Assembly: GCA_017463155.1 (NCBI GenBank)
Contig: JAFTPT010000040.1
Coordinates: forward strand, 1-55,539
DNA from: Blautia sp.
GTDB lineage: Bacteria > Bacillota > Clostridia > Lachnospirales > Lachnospiraceae
Reading direction: 5' to 3'
Length of the DNA stretch: 55,539 bases
The notes under the pieces: model-generated
What the model saw: the letters and a program-made list of their open reading frames with translations, nothing else
Told to the model about the DNA's origin: nothing
Database searches by the model: none
Translations under genes and position numbers: made by a program
Shown here: positions 14,557-23,463 of the stretch, piece by piece
How the letters are laid out: each line of letters begins with the position of its first letter
How positions within the stretch are numbered: the stretch's first letter is position 1

Positions 14557-15012
14557 ATGATGATCGAACTTCTGATAATCGGACTTGCGGGCATGCTGCT
14601 GGCGGCAGGCCCCGGAAAAACAGAGACGTCCGGCCCGGCGGCTGCACCGCAGGGACAGACCGTCATGCTTGATTTTTTATCCAACCCGACGACAGGCTAC
14701 ACCTGGAGTTACGCACAGGAACCGGAGCTCTTTGAGATCAGGCAGGAGTATGTGGAGGGAGACCCGGGAGAAAGCACGGCCGTGATGGTCGGCGTCGGCG
14801 GCGAGGAGATCTTTGAGTTGGTGCCGGTCAAAGCCGGAGAGGCGACGGTCACGTTCACCTATGGCCAGGCCTGGGATCCCACGACCGCGGGAAACTATGT
14901 GTACACCTTTGAGATCGGCGAGGACCTTTCGGTCGTGTGCACGGGCGTCACGGAGCCGGAGGAGCCGGAGATCGGATCCTGGCAGGACGCGCCGGAGCCG
15001 ATCATTGACTGA
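14557..15012 (+). CDS. Chagasin-type (I42) cysteine-protease inhibitor, exported
   Basis: 151 residues. An N-terminal hydrophobic segment (MMIELLIIGLAGMLLAAGPG) acts as signal peptide or anchor. The chagasin fold is marked by its first inhibitory loop LSNPTTGYTW, the second loop region VGVGGEEIFEL, and the strand ending TFTYGQAWDP that carries the third loop. In the family these three loops block papain-like proteases. An acidic tail (EPEEPEIGSWQDAPEP) follows. GGGAGGA precedes the ATG. Its target here is unknown; it may protect the cell against its own or host secreted cysteine proteases. It converges with, and overlaps by 11 bases, the AraC gene. Confidence 0.82.
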   Translation: MMIELLIIGLAGMLLAAGPGKTETSGPAAAPQGQTVMLDFLSNPTTGYTWSYAQEPELFEIRQEYVEGDPGESTAVMVGVGGEEIFELVPVKAGEATVTFTYGQAWDPTTAGNYVYTFEIGEDLSVVCTGVTEPEEPEIGSWQDAPEPIID

Positions 15013-15940
15013 AGGAGAAAATGCGGCTGTAGGTTTCCCAGAGGACCAGGCTCTGTTCTCTTGTGTAGAAGCGTTCCAGCGAATGCATGCTGTGATGGAT
15101 CTTGGCCGCGGCCGGGGTGCCCCGGTGCAGCTCGGAGCGGTACTCCTCCGGGGTCTTGCCGGTCCGCTGGCGGAATGCCTTCGAAAAGTACCGGTAGTCG
15201 GAAAAACCGGATTCCATGCAGATCGTCAGCAGCTTTTCGTCGGTGGAGGACATCCGCTTGCAGGCGTAGTGAAAACGGACCGTGGTGACATATTCCTGGA
15301 AGGTCTGGTTCATGGTCTGGCGGATGAAGCCGGACAGATAGTTGATGGTCAGGCCCTCCTGCGCCGCAAAATCCCGCAGCAGGATCTTGTCCTGAAAATT
15401 GTCATCCACGAACCGGAGCAGGCGTCCCAGACGGGCCGTGCTTTTTTCCCGCTGGGCGATCTCCTCGGCAGTCATCTCATGGCAGGGAACGCATGTGAGC
15501 AGCTTGTGCAGGAGCAGGCTGGTCCGGCCGACGCAGTACAGTTCATAGAAATCCGGCTGGACCAGATAATTGTGCATGATATCCAGAAGCCGGGCGCGGA
15601 AGGCGGAATACTCGTCCTCCTCCATGAACAGGTGCGGGTAGAAGGCCTCTACGTGGATGCCCCGGAGCCGCGGAAACAGCTCGTCGGAGACCTGCAGGCA
15701 CAAAAAGGTACAGCTGCCGGTCTCGGTCGAATACTCATGCAGCTGGCGGGAATTGATGACGATGATCTGGCCGGGCAGCACTTCGTAGCGTTCCAGGTCA
15801 AAGGTCATGACCAGCGGATTGTCAAGGGGCAGCAGAAGCTCCCACTCCGCGTGAAAATGGGCTGTACGGTAATCCATCGTATTAAAGAAAAGGTTCAGCC
15901 CCCGGATCTGGGGATGCTGAATGATCTCAAGTTCGTTCAT
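15002..15940 (-). CDS. AraC-family transcriptional regulator next to xylose isomerase
   Basis: 312 residues. The N-terminal ~150 residues are a cupin-like sugar-sensing domain (HFHAEWELLLPLDNPLVM, then PGQIIVINSRQLHEY). The C-terminal part (~185-290) has two helix-turn-helix units of the AraC type: LLRDFAAQEGLTINYLSGFI and the family signature ending YFSKAFRQRTGKTPEEYR. It is divergent from xylA, with 135 bp between the starts, so it is most likely the xylose-responsive activator. A pair of direct repeats in the gap suits AraC binding. AAGGAGGGAGCC precedes the ATG. Confidence 0.85.
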   Translation of the reverse strand: MNELEIIQHPQIRGLNLFFNTMDYRTAHFHAEWELLLPLDNPLVMTFDLERYEVLPGQIIVINSRQLHEYSTETGSCTFLCLQVSDELFPRLRGIHVEAFYPHLFMEEDEYSAFRARLLDIMHNYLVQPDFYELYCVGRTSLLLHKLLTCVPCHEMTAEEIAQREKSTARLGRLLRFVDDNFQDKILLRDFAAQEGLTINYLSGFIRQTMNQTFQEYVTTVRFHYACKRMSSTDEKLLTICMESGFSDYRYFSKAFRQRTGKTPEEYRSELHRGTPAAAKIHHSMHSLERFYTREQSLVLWETYSRIFSFSQ

Positions 15941-15979
15941 GGCTCCCTCCTTGCTGTAATCATATCACAAAATCGTAAA

Positions 15980-16010
15980 ATAGTCTAATCAATAGAAGAG
16001 ATAGTCAATG
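15980..16010. promoter_or_regulatory. Direct repeats, likely AraC-family operator of xylA
   Basis: ATAGTCTAAT (15980-15989) and ATAGTCAATG (16001-16010) repeat in the same direction 21 bp apart, that is on one face of the helix over two turns. The second copy occupies the place of the -35 hexamer for the TATGAT at 16031-16036, typical of class II activation by AraC proteins. Confidence 0.55.
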
Positions 16011-16030
16011 CATACTCCCGGATTCTGTGG

Positions 16031-16036
16031 TATGAT
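16031..16036 (+). promoter_or_regulatory. -10 hexamer of xylA
   Basis: TATGAT lies 40 bp upstream of the xylA ATG. No good -35 hexamer is seen 17 bp before it, consistent with activator dependence. Confidence 0.5.
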
Positions 16037-16075
16037 AAAAACACCTTAATAGACATCTGAAAGGAGAAGGATCTT

Positions 16076-17404
16076 ATGGCAGAGTATTTCAAGAATGTTC
16101 CCGAGATCAAGTACGAGGGACCGAAGAGCGAGAATCCCTATGCGTACAAGTATTATGACAAGGACCGTGTCGTGGGCGGCAAGACCATGGGCGAGCAGCT
16201 CAAATTCGCCATGGCCTGGTGGCACACCCTCTGCGCGAACGGAACCGATATGTTTGGCGTAGGCACGGCGGACAAGACCTTCGGCACCGACGATCCGATG
16301 GAGCTGGCCAAGGCCAAGGTGTATGCGGGCTTTGAATTCATGCACAAGCTGGGCATCGACTATTTCTGCTTCCATGACAGAGACATCGCTCCGGAAGGCG
16401 CGACCATCGAGGAGAGCAACGCCAACCTGGACGTGATCGCCGACCTCATCGTCGAGCAGCAGAAGAAATACGGCATCAAGTGCCTGTGGGGCACCGCCAA
16501 CCTGTTCGGAAATCCCCGCTACATGCACGGTGCAGGTACCGCACCGAACGCGGACGCGTTCGTCTATGCGGCAGCACAGGTCAAGAAGGCCATGGACCTG
16601 ACCGTCAAATTCGGCGGCAAGGGCTATGTGTTCTGGGGCGGCCGTGAAGGCTACGAGACCCTTCTCAACACCGATATGGGTCTGGAGCAGGACAACATCG
16701 CGCGCCTGATGAAGATGGCCATCGCCTACGGCGACAAGATCGGCTTTGACGGCGACTTCTACATCGAGCCCAAGCCGAAGGAGCCCACCAAGCATCAGTA
16801 TGATTTCGATTCCGCGACCACGATCGCTTTCCTGACCAAGTACGGTCTGCAGGATCGCTTCCGCCTCAACATCGAGGCCAACCATGCCACTCTGGCAGGC
16901 CATACTTTCCAGCATGAGCTCCGCGTGGCGAGAGTCAACGGTTTCTTCGGTTCCATCGACGCCAACCAGGGCGACACGCTCCTTGGCTGGGATACGGACC
17001 AGTTCCCGACCGACATCTACAACGCGACCTACTGCATGTATGAAGTCCTCAAGCAGGGCGGCTTCACCAACGGCGGCCTGAACTTCGACTCCAAGCAGAG
17101 GAGAGGTTCCTTCACGCTGGAGGATACCGCGCTTGCGCACATTGCCGGCATGGATACCTTCGCTCTGGGCCTTCTGGCTGCACAGAAGATCATCGACGAC
17201 GGCCGGATCGACAAGTTCGTCGAGGACCGCTACGCAAGCTGGACCACCGGCATCGGCAAGAGCATCATCGACGGCAAGGAAGACTTCGAATCTCTGGCAG
17301 CCTATGCGGCCAAGATGGGAGAAGTGACCACCAACACCAGCGGACGCCAGGAGATGCTGGAGCTGATCGTCAACCAGGTCATCATGAACACCCTGAACGA
17401 ATAA
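16076..17404 (+). CDS. xylA: Xylose isomerase
   Basis: 442 residues, the full length for class II xylose isomerases. It interconverts D-xylose and D-xylulose in the cytoplasm using two divalent metal ions. The catalytic His lies in [12 protein letters not shown]. Metal-binding motifs are present in [32 protein letters not shown] and the DANQGD segment. A Trp-rich sugar pocket ([24 protein letters not shown]) is intact. AAAGGAGAAGG precedes the ATG. No xylulokinase follows directly; a strong terminator ends the transcript. The divergent AraC gene is the probable regulator. Confidence 0.97.
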   Translation: MAEYFKNVPEIKYEGPKSENPYAYKYYDKDRVVGGKTMGEQLKFAMAWWHTLCANGTDMFGVGTADKTFGTDDPMELAKAKVYAGFEFMHKLGIDYFCFHDRDIAPEGATIEESNANLDVIADLIVEQQKKYGIKCLWGTANLFGNPRYMHGAGTAPNADAFVYAAAQVKKAMDLTVKFGGKGYVFWGGREGYETLLNTDMGLEQDNIARLMKMAIAYGDKIGFDGDFYIEPKPKEPTKHQYDFDSATTIAFLTKYGLQDRFRLNIEANHATLAGHTFQHELRVARVNGFFGSIDANQGDTLLGWDTDQFPTDIYNATYCMYEVLKQGGFTNGGLNFDSKQRRGSFTLEDTALAHIAGMDTFALGLLAAQKIIDDGRIDKFVEDRYASWTTGIGKSIIDGKEDFESLAAYAAKMGEVTTNTSGRQEMLELIVNQVIMNTLNE

Positions 17405-17413
17405 GCACGAAAC

Positions 17414-17451
17414 AAAAACCGCCCGGGAGGATATCCTCCCGGGCGGTTTTT
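17414..17451 (+). terminator. Intrinsic terminator of xylA (bidirectional)
   Basis: The G+C-rich stem CCGCCCGGGAGG / CCTCCCGGGCGG is flanked by AAAAA on the left and TTTTT on the right (17414-17451). It can serve xylA and also the convergent surface-protein gene. Confidence 0.92.
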
Positions 17452-17464
17452 GCTGTGCGTATAA

Positions 17465-20400
17465 TTACTTGGTTACGGTTACTTTGACCTTGACGGTTTT
17501 CTTACCGGAGGTCACGGTGATCGTGCAGGTGCCGGCTTTCTTGCCGGTGATGACTCCCTTGGAGGAGACGGTCGCGATCTTCTTGTTGGAGGTCTTGTAC
17601 TTGACCGCCTGGCCGCTGGTGAAGGGAGCACGGGTGGCTTTAAGCGTCGCTTTTTTGCCCTTCTTGACATTGACGGTGGTCGGAGTGACTGTCAGCTTGG
17701 TCGTCGCGACGGTGCCCTTCTGTACCTTGACATTGATCGAACCCTTCGCGCCGTTCTTGGTGGTGACGGTGATGGTGGCGGTACCGGCCTTCTTAAGAGC
17801 CGTGAGCTTGCCGGTGCTTGAAACCTTGACGATCTTGGTGTTGCTGCTCTTCCAGGATGTGACTTTGTCGCCGGCTGCAAGGCCCGTGACCTTGAGTCCG
17901 GTGGTGGACTGCTTGTATTTCAGGGTGACGGAGCTTACGTTGAACGAGACCTTGGCCGGGACGGTAAAGGTCATTTTGGCAGTCGTGCTTATTCCGATGC
18001 CGCCCGCGCCCATCACATCGTAGGTCGTCGCCTTAAACTGGTAGGTGCCCGCTGCAGGCGTCTTGCCGAAAACCTGCGTCCCGGACTTGCTGTCAAAGAA
18101 GTAGATATCTACATAGTTGGCGTTCTTTGTGGCACCGGTCAGCCCGCGGATCTCCCCTTTCGAGGTGAGCCACGCACTCCAGTCACTGACGGTCTCCGTG
18201 GAATTATCTGTGTAGGTGACCTTGACCGGAAGCTTATGCAGGTTGTCATAGGCCTTGTCCACCGGCCAGGTCGCAGCACTCATGGAGATACTCTTGACCT
18301 TTTTGGCTGCGTTAAACGTGAAGGAGCCGTTGAAGGAGCCGCTTTCGCAGTAGATGAGCAGCAGATCCGAGCTGCTGCCGGACAGGAACGGAATGGAGGG
18401 ATTCTTTGTGGAGAATCCAGACCCGCTGCTGTAGTAGCGGTTTTCCTCGCGTCTGTAAACAGAGGCCCGGACAGCGCCGGAGGCGTTATTGGTGACATTG
18501 ATGATATTGTTCTTGCTGGAATCCCGGGTGACGGTGGCCCATGCGGCTTCACCCGCGGAGAGTTTAAAGGTGGTGCCCTTCTTGACCTCCTTACTGATCG
18601 CCTTCAGGGTCACATTGCTTACGGTCTTTCTGGCGTTGTAGCTGCCTTCGGCGAAGGCTTCGACCTTGCACGTAATGTCTTTATCCTTGACTATATAGGC
18701 GCCAAAAACCGGGCTGGTTATTGCGCTTCCGTCGGATTTGATAAAATCAATGAAGATCCGGTTTCCATAGCTGTCCTGCATAAAGGCAGTCTCATGGGTT
18801 CTGCCATTATCCGCCGGATACTGGGTGCCCTGGAAATTTGTAAGTGTCTGTTTGCTGCTGTTGTCGGAATACGTAAGCTCTACCTGGATCTCATTGTTAT
18901 AGAACGGGAACAGAATGCGATTGTTCTTAACGGTGACCTTGGAAACGGTGACCTTCGGGATTTTCTGAAGGAGAGCCTCGCCCTGGGTAAAGCCTTCTGA
19001 ACTGAAAACCTCAAAAATGTAGGTTTTGCCCTTTGTGAACTCCCAGGCAAAGGGGGTTCCGCACCAATCCATATCTTCAACCACATTTCCGGTCAGCACA
19101 CCGTAGGCTGTACTGCCGTAGGTGTTGGTGTTATTCAGCGAGAAGCTGTAGCGCGCGGTCTCGCCCGGCGTGAAGGAGAAATAGAAGCTGCCCTTTTTGC
19201 CTTTCAACGAGACGGCCTTGCCGGGGGTCAGCGTGGTGCAGCCGGCCGCGTCAATCTCACGTTTGCTGAGCGGGAGCCAGATATAGTCCGATTCAATTAC
19301 GTTGCCCCCGGAAACGACTTCCAGTTTGTAGGAACCGTGGGACAGGTATCCGTCAGCCGGTGTAACAACGGCATCGGTTTCCTCATTCCTGAACTGCAGC
19401 GTGTAAACATTGCCAAAGGCATCTTCCCCCTTGAGGGAGGTATCAAACAGGACCACACTCTCTAAATAGTAATCGGTATCGTTATCACGATAGGAGGTGT
19501 ACAGACGAATACGTTTGGCGATATCGGAAATCTTTCCTTCGGTAGCCGAAAGAGAGACATCCCAGGAAAGCCAGGGCTTTTCCTTGCTTACAGAGGCTTT
19601 TTCAATCCGGATCGTGCCGGTGTCCGTAGACCCTTCCCGGATTACGGCGATGGAGGCCGTCTCCCCTTTCTTCAAAGCAAAAGGTTCTGTGTAGTTGTTT
19701 CCATCTTCGAGATCCTTCCTTGAGGAGCCTTTTTCTGTATCAACAAGCATCTGTACAGCTACATAATCAGCGTCGGGATCGCTGGTCACTCCTTCGGCAA
19801 AGACACGATAAAAGCCGCTTTCACCGGCAGTAAAGGTATAATACAACGTTTCGATATCCCCATCCAGGAAATCCATGGAGGTATCTATGCCAAGAGACAG
19901 AGCCTGTGTGGTAACGGCGGTGGTATCCTTTACAAGCTTAAAGCTGTAGGACGCACTTGCTGTATCAAGGTCATCCAGGCTGACGATGAGGTATTGAACG
20001 CCTTTGTAAAGCTGCGTGCTGTTTGTCCGATAGACATAGTTATCCTCATAATCGTCGCCGAACCAGACAGAAAAACCATACATGTCGCCGTAGGTGTTGT
20101 AAGGAGTAAAATCGATCTTACCATTCCCGCTTTTCCCGGTCAGCTCGATCCTGTACCGGGCTGTTTCGGACGGGGTGAACAGGTAGTACCGATACTTGCC
20201 GTTCTCAGCGATTATGGATACATCTTCCCCTGCTTTAATGACTTTTGAACCTTCGGAGAGAGATTTCATCGTGATCTCGGCGGATGCATATATGATTTCA
20301 TCATCGGTTATATCGTCATAGGATGAAACAATGAGACGATTCTTTCCATCTCTTTGTGTGACGTTCACTTCCAGATCAAATTGATCGAGAACTTCCCAGT

Positions 20401-20977
20401 CATCGGGTGTTACTTCTTTCACGGTCCCGTCTTTGGTCGTGATCCTGAGCTTGACGCTGTATATGTTATAGCCGCTCAGCCTGTAGGCGCTGGTATCTAC
20501 GCCGGTTTTGTCATAGGCGAGAAGTTCGACCTTGGAGATCTCCGATGCGGTATCGCCGACAGCGACGGCTTCGGTCTCGACGGGCTCGGAACTCAGCTCT
20601 TCCTCGAGGAAGGCTTCGCCATCCGCCGGCTCCCCTGTGTCTTCCGCGAGGGAAGTGTCGATGTCTTCAGGTACGACATCCTCAGCGAGGGCTTCGTCCG
20701 TGACAACTTCTTCAACTGTTTCTTCTCCGGCAATTCCATCTGTCTGTTCTTCCACAGCAGCTGCTTCGCCGGAGTCGTCGAGGACCAGGTCCTCACTGTC
20801 GATGAATTCTTCTTCTGAGGATGCATCCGGTATCTCCGGCTCCTCAACAAGATCTGCGGTCTCCTCGTATGCTTCGTCCGGTCCGACCAGGACCTCCTCG
20901 GCATAGGCGGGGAAGGAGCCGAAGATCGTGGCGGCCGTCATGACAACAGCCAGTGCACGTGCCAGCATTTCTCTCAT
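17465..20977 (-). CDS. Large surface protein with C-terminal Ig-like (BIG_2) repeats
   Basis: 1170 residues from the ATG at 20977, which has AAGGAGG upstream. A signal peptide (MREMLARALAVVMTAATIFG, cut after YAEE region) is followed by a ~110-residue acidic stretch rich in E, D, V and A. Next come several beta-rich modules of ~100-150 residues, many containing a TFTAGESGFYR or FTPSETARYR strand, as in pre-peptidase-like or cell-surface domains. The last ~160 residues are two bacterial Ig-like group 2 domains (SNTKIVKVSSTGKLTALKKA and SNKKIATVSSKGVITGKKAG). No LPxTG motif or S-layer domain ends the protein, so its anchoring is unclear. It is likely an adhesin or a matrix protein. It has its own promoter and shares the terminator at 17414-17451. 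Confidence 0.85.
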   Translation of the reverse strand: MREMLARALAVVMTAATIFGSFPAYAEEVLVGPDEAYEETADLVEEPEIPDASSEEEFIDSEDLVLDDSGEAAAVEEQTDGIAGEETVEEVVTDEALAEDVVPEDIDTSLAEDTGEPADGEAFLEEELSSEPVETEAVAVGDTASEISKVELLAYDKTGVDTSAYRLSGYNIYSVKLRITTKDGTVKEVTPDDWEVLDQFDLEVNVTQRDGKNRLIVSSYDDITDDEIIYASAEITMKSLSEGSKVIKAGEDVSIIAENGKYRYYLFTPSETARYRIELTGKSGNGKIDFTPYNTYGDMYGFSVWFGDDYEDNYVYRTNSTQLYKGVQYLIVSLDDLDTASASYSFKLVKDTTAVTTQALSLGIDTSMDFLDGDIETLYYTFTAGESGFYRVFAEGVTSDPDADYVAVQMLVDTEKGSSRKDLEDGNNYTEPFALKKGETASIAVIREGSTDTGTIRIEKASVSKEKPWLSWDVSLSATEGKISDIAKRIRLYTSYRDNDTDYYLESVVLFDTSLKGEDAFGNVYTLQFRNEETDAVVTPADGYLSHGSYKLEVVSGGNVIESDYIWLPLSKREIDAAGCTTLTPGKAVSLKGKKGSFYFSFTPGETARYSFSLNNTNTYGSTAYGVLTGNVVEDMDWCGTPFAWEFTKGKTYIFEVFSSEGFTQGEALLQKIPKVTVSKVTVKNNRILFPFYNNEIQVELTYSDNSSKQTLTNFQGTQYPADNGRTHETAFMQDSYGNRIFIDFIKSDGSAITSPVFGAYIVKDKDITCKVEAFAEGSYNARKTVSNVTLKAISKEVKKGTTFKLSAGEAAWATVTRDSSKNNIINVTNNASGAVRASVYRREENRYYSSGSGFSTKNPSIPFLSGSSSDLLLIYCESGSFNGSFTFNAAKKVKSISMSAATWPVDKAYDNLHKLPVKVTYTDNSTETVSDWSAWLTSKGEIRGLTGATKNANYVDIYFFDSKSGTQVFGKTPAAGTYQFKATTYDVMGAGGIGISTTAKMTFTVPAKVSFNVSSVTLKYKQSTTGLKVTGLAAGDKVTSWKSSNTKIVKVSSTGKLTALKKAGTATITVTTKNGAKGSINVKVQKGTVATTKLTVTPTTVNVKKGKKATLKATRAPFTSGQAVKYKTSNKKIATVSSKGVITGKKAGTCTITVTSGKKTVKVKVTVTK

Positions 20978-21361
20978 GGTAGTTCCTCCTTGTGGTAGAT
21001 AAGTTGCAATTTCTAAAGTTATTATATGACAAAGACAACAAGAATACAAGACAAGAGGCCTCTGCATTTGTGAAATATGTGGAATTTTTTATACGAAAAA
21101 CACAGATGCGAAAATGTGGCAGCCACAGGCGAGGTATGATATACTGGTTCTGTAAAACCATGTGTAAGGGGTAACATTCATATGGAAAACGATATAGTAT
21201 AGCAAAGGATGAATCCTAAGATTGTACGGTTACAAACCCGCTTCCTATATTCAACCAGAAGATTTGTCAATAATAGCCGTTTTATTTTTCGCGTTTTTAT
21301 CTTGAAGAATATCCGGGAATCGCAGCCGGAGAGGAACAAAAAAACACAAGGAGCGACAGAC
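20978..21361. other. Intergenic region with divergent promoters
   Basis: This 384-bp AT-rich gap holds the leftward promoter of the surface protein (21021-21049). A weaker rightward candidate (TGGCAG 21117-21122, 17 bp, TATACT 21140-21145) would serve the thioesterase gene with a leader of over 200 nt. No convincing coding sequence or riboswitch fold was seen in that leader. Confidence 0.45.
21021..21049 (-). promoter_or_regulatory. Promoter of the surface-protein gene
   Basis: On the minus strand TTGTAT (21049-21044) and TATAAT (21026-21021) are 17 bp apart, about 45 bp before the start codon. A strong sigma-A match. Confidence 0.72.
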
Positions 21362-21850
21362 ATGGAATATGCCAAAGGCTATAAGACCGTAGAAGAATCC
21401 AGGACCGAGATGACCAAGATCCTGCAGTACAAGGACATCAACGGCGCGAACCGCCTGTTCGGCGGACGGCTGATGGAGTGGATCGATGAGACGGCAGGGA
21501 TCGCCGCATCCAGACACTGCGGGGGCGATGTGACGACCGCTGCGGTGGACCAGCTGCTCTTCAAAAGGGGTGCCCTTCTGAATGAGATCGTAGTGCTGAT
21601 CGCCAAGGTGACCTACGTCGGCCGGACCTCGATGGAGGTCCGTGTGGATACCTACACGGAGGAGAAGAGCACGGGACTTCGTACGATGATCAACCACGCC
21701 TATCTGATCGAGGTCTGTGTGGACGAGAACGGAAAGCCCAAGCCGGTGCCCTACGGCCTGGAGGTACGGACCGAATCGGAGAAGGCGGAGCTGGAAGGCG
21801 CCAAAAAGCGGCAGGAGATCCGCAAGACACGAAAGAATGAGGGATTTTAA
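21362..21850 (+). CDS. Acyl-CoA thioesterase, hotdog fold (YkhA/YciA type)
   Basis: 162 residues from the ATG at 21362, with AAGGAG upstream. It has the hotdog-helix signature NRLFGGRLMEWIDETAGIAA with the catalytic Asp in WIDE, then VDQLLFKRGALLNEIVVLIA and the long strand VTYVGRTSMEVRVDTYTEE. The family hydrolyses acyl-CoA esters in the cytoplasm. The C-terminal ~25 residues are charged and helical. The metallo-beta-lactamase gene starts two bases after its stop codon, so the two form an operon and may act on related thioesters. Confidence 0.85.
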   Translation: MEYAKGYKTVEESRTEMTKILQYKDINGANRLFGGRLMEWIDETAGIAASRHCGGDVTTAAVDQLLFKRGALLNEIVVLIAKVTYVGRTSMEVRVDTYTEEKSTGLRTMINHAYLIEVCVDENGKPKPVPYGLEVRTESEKAELEGAKKRQEIRKTRKNEGF

Positions 21851-21851
21851 C

Positions 21852-22550
21852 ATGAAAGAACTGGTACGGCTCTCGGAGAGAGTTTATTATTATCCGTTTG
21901 AAGAGGAGCGGGACAGGCCGCTTCTCGGTTATGTGAAGGGCGATCGCCTGAGCCTGGCGGTGGACGCCGGTCATTCCGCCGCTCATGTGGAAGAATTCTA
22001 CCGGGCTCTTGACGTCGCCGGCCTCAAAAGGCCCGACATCACGGTGCTCACGCACTGGCACTGGGACCACACCTTCGGCATGCACGCCGTGCACGGTGTG
22101 ACGGTCGCCAATGCCCGCACAAACGAATACCTCAAGGATCTGCAGAAGCGGATGGGGCCGGAGCTTCAGGCGGAATTCAAAGAGAAGGAGCCGACCATCG
22201 CGTTGGAGTATGCGGACGGACAGCCTATGGTGGTGGTCCCTGCGGATATCGTGTTCACCGGGACGCTGGAGCTGAATCTCGGCGGCGTACACGTACGTCT
22301 GTTCCAGGCAGAGTCCGCCCACACGGATGATTCGACCCTGGTGCTGGTTCCGGAGGAAAAGATCCTGTTCATGGGCGACAGCATGAGCGGCGAATATCCT
22401 ACCTGGGAGGTGGATCCGGACCGCATGAACAAGCTTCTTGCCATGCTCCGGGATGTACCGGCCGACATCTTCCTGACCGGTCACTGGACCGAGCAGACCA
22501 AAGAAGAAGTCCTGCAGCGGATGGAAGAGTCGATCCCGGACAGATATTGA
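21852..22550 (+). CDS. Metallo-beta-lactamase-fold hydrolase
   Basis: 232 residues. The zinc motif HxHxDH appears as THWHWDHTFGMH. The later ligands are in ESAHTDDSTLV (His), LFMGDSMSGE (Asp) and FLTGHWTE (His). The layout is that of small cytoplasmic MBL hydrolases (glyoxalase II / thioesterase-like), and the substrate is unknown. I start at the ATG at 21852; GAGGGA lies just upstream. An in-frame ATG 15 bases earlier, inside the thioesterase gene, cannot be excluded. Coupling to a thioesterase hints at thioester chemistry. Confidence 0.82.
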   Translation: MKELVRLSERVYYYPFEEERDRPLLGYVKGDRLSLAVDAGHSAAHVEEFYRALDVAGLKRPDITVLTHWHWDHTFGMHAVHGVTVANARTNEYLKDLQKRMGPELQAEFKEKEPTIALEYADGQPMVVVPADIVFTGTLELNLGGVHVRLFQAESAHTDDSTLVLVPEEKILFMGDSMSGEYPTWEVDPDRMNKLLAMLRDVPADIFLTGHWTEQTKEEVLQRMEESIPDRY

Positions 22551-22708
22551 ACTGAAAAAGATATGAAGATGTAGAGACTTTTCCGAATATTTGTGTTATA
22601 CTGGTATTGTTGAGTAGCATCGGAATGCGGAACAGGGATGCTGCCGGTACCAGACAGGAATTCAAACCACATATGTATCGGTGAAAAACACCGGAAAGGA
22701 GAGCAGGC

Positions 22709-22963
22709 ATGGGACTGTTGGATGGAATCAAAGATAAGGCGCAGGAACTTCTGGACAAGACCGATATCGACGAGAAGATCGTCGGAGCCGCCGGCGCGGT
22801 AAAGGACAAGGTTGACGAGGTCCTCGAAAAGACCGACATCGACGACAAGATCAAGGAAAAAGCCGCCGAGCTGAAGGGCAAGGTCGACGAAGCCCTTGAG
22901 AAGACCGACATCGATGACAAGATCAAGGATAAGGTCAACGACATCAAAGAAAAGATCCTGTAA
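22709..22963 (+). CDS. Small amphipathic repeat protein (KTDIDDKIK repeats)
   Basis: 84 residues. Three copies of a repeat, ELLDKTDIDEKI, EVLEKTDIDDKI and EALEKTDIDDKI, are separated by short segments such as KDKVDEV and KGKVDEA; the period is about 26 residues. The sequence is highly charged (Lys and Asp/Glu balanced), without Cys, Trp or Pro, and should form amphipathic helices, as in LEA-like or YtxH/CsbD-like stress proteins. The function is unknown. AAAGGAGAGC precedes the ATG and a TATACT hexamer lies about 107 bp upstream. A bidirectional terminator follows. Confidence 0.75.
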   Translation: MGLLDGIKDKAQELLDKTDIDEKIVGAAGAVKDKVDEVLEKTDIDDKIKEKAAELKGKVDEALEKTDIDDKIKDKVNDIKEKIL

Positions 22964-22970
22964 TATAAAA

Positions 22971-23014
22971 AAAGATCCCCGCCTTCCCGGAAAACCGGAA
23001 AAGTGGGGATCTTT
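22971..23014. terminator. Bidirectional terminator between 22709 gene and VOC gene
   Basis: AAAGATCCCC (22971-22980) pairs with GGGGATCTTT (23005-23014), with an inner CCGG-AAAA-CCGG stem. It ends the rightward small gene and the leftward transporter operon. Confidence 0.72.
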
Positions 23015-23031
23015 GTGTTAAAAACCATTCT

Positions 23032-23427
23032 TTAGTACTGCACGACCTCGACCTCGACGCCGTTCGGATCGATGAACAGGATATTCCGGCAGCCGAGCTT
23101 TTCGATGTAGGAAGGCTCCGCAGTCACCGTGACGCCGAATTTGCGGCAGTTCTCCACGATCGTCTCGAGATCATCCGTCTCGAGGCAGAAGTGGCGGTAC
23201 ATGCCGGTGTGGGTCACGGGAACCGGCGTCGGCTGATCCGGATCGTCGTATTCGATCAGCTCCAGGCGGACGCCCTGGGGCAGCTGGTAGTAGGTCAGAC
23301 GATGGTCGCCCATGTCGATGAAGGGCTTGTCCGTGGGGACAAGGCCAAGGACCTGCTCATAGAAGGCCTTGGAAGCCTCGAGGTCCGTGACATTGATGGT
23401 GATGTGATTCAATCCGGTGATCTTCAT
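23032..23427 (-). CDS. VOC (glyoxalase/dioxygenase) superfamily protein
   Basis: 131 residues, one complete VOC unit. The metal-binding positions typical of the fold are His in GLNHITINVTDLEAS, Glu in LELIEYDD, His in GMYRHFCLE and Glu near the end in GVEVEVVQY. The reaction (lactoylglutathione lyase-like, epimerase or dioxygenase) cannot be decided from sequence. It is the last gene of the leftward DUF3798 transporter operon, 36 bases after the DUF6672-like gene, so it may act on the imported compound. A GGTAACGC / GCGTTACC hairpin (23440-23458) lies in that gap. GGGGAGGATATC precedes the ATG. Confidence 0.82.
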   Translation of the reverse strand: MKITGLNHITINVTDLEASKAFYEQVLGLVPTDKPFIDMGDHRLTYYQLPQGVRLELIEYDDPDQPTPVPVTHTGMYRHFCLETDDLETIVENCRKFGVTVTAEPSYIEKLGCRNILFIDPNGVEVEVVQY

Positions 23428-23463
23428 GATATCCTCCCCGGTAACGCTGAGCGTTACCTTTTC

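Noticed and set aside
14557-15012. Chagasin-type protein as the dedicated inhibitor of the caspase at 2409-3908
   Set aside because: I42 inhibitors act on papain-like enzymes, the protein is exported while the caspase is cytoplasmic, and the genes are 10 kb apart.
14813-15988. 391-codon rightward frame over the chagasin end and AraC gene
   Set aside because: No domain features; the AraC helix-turn-helix on the minus strand explains the region.
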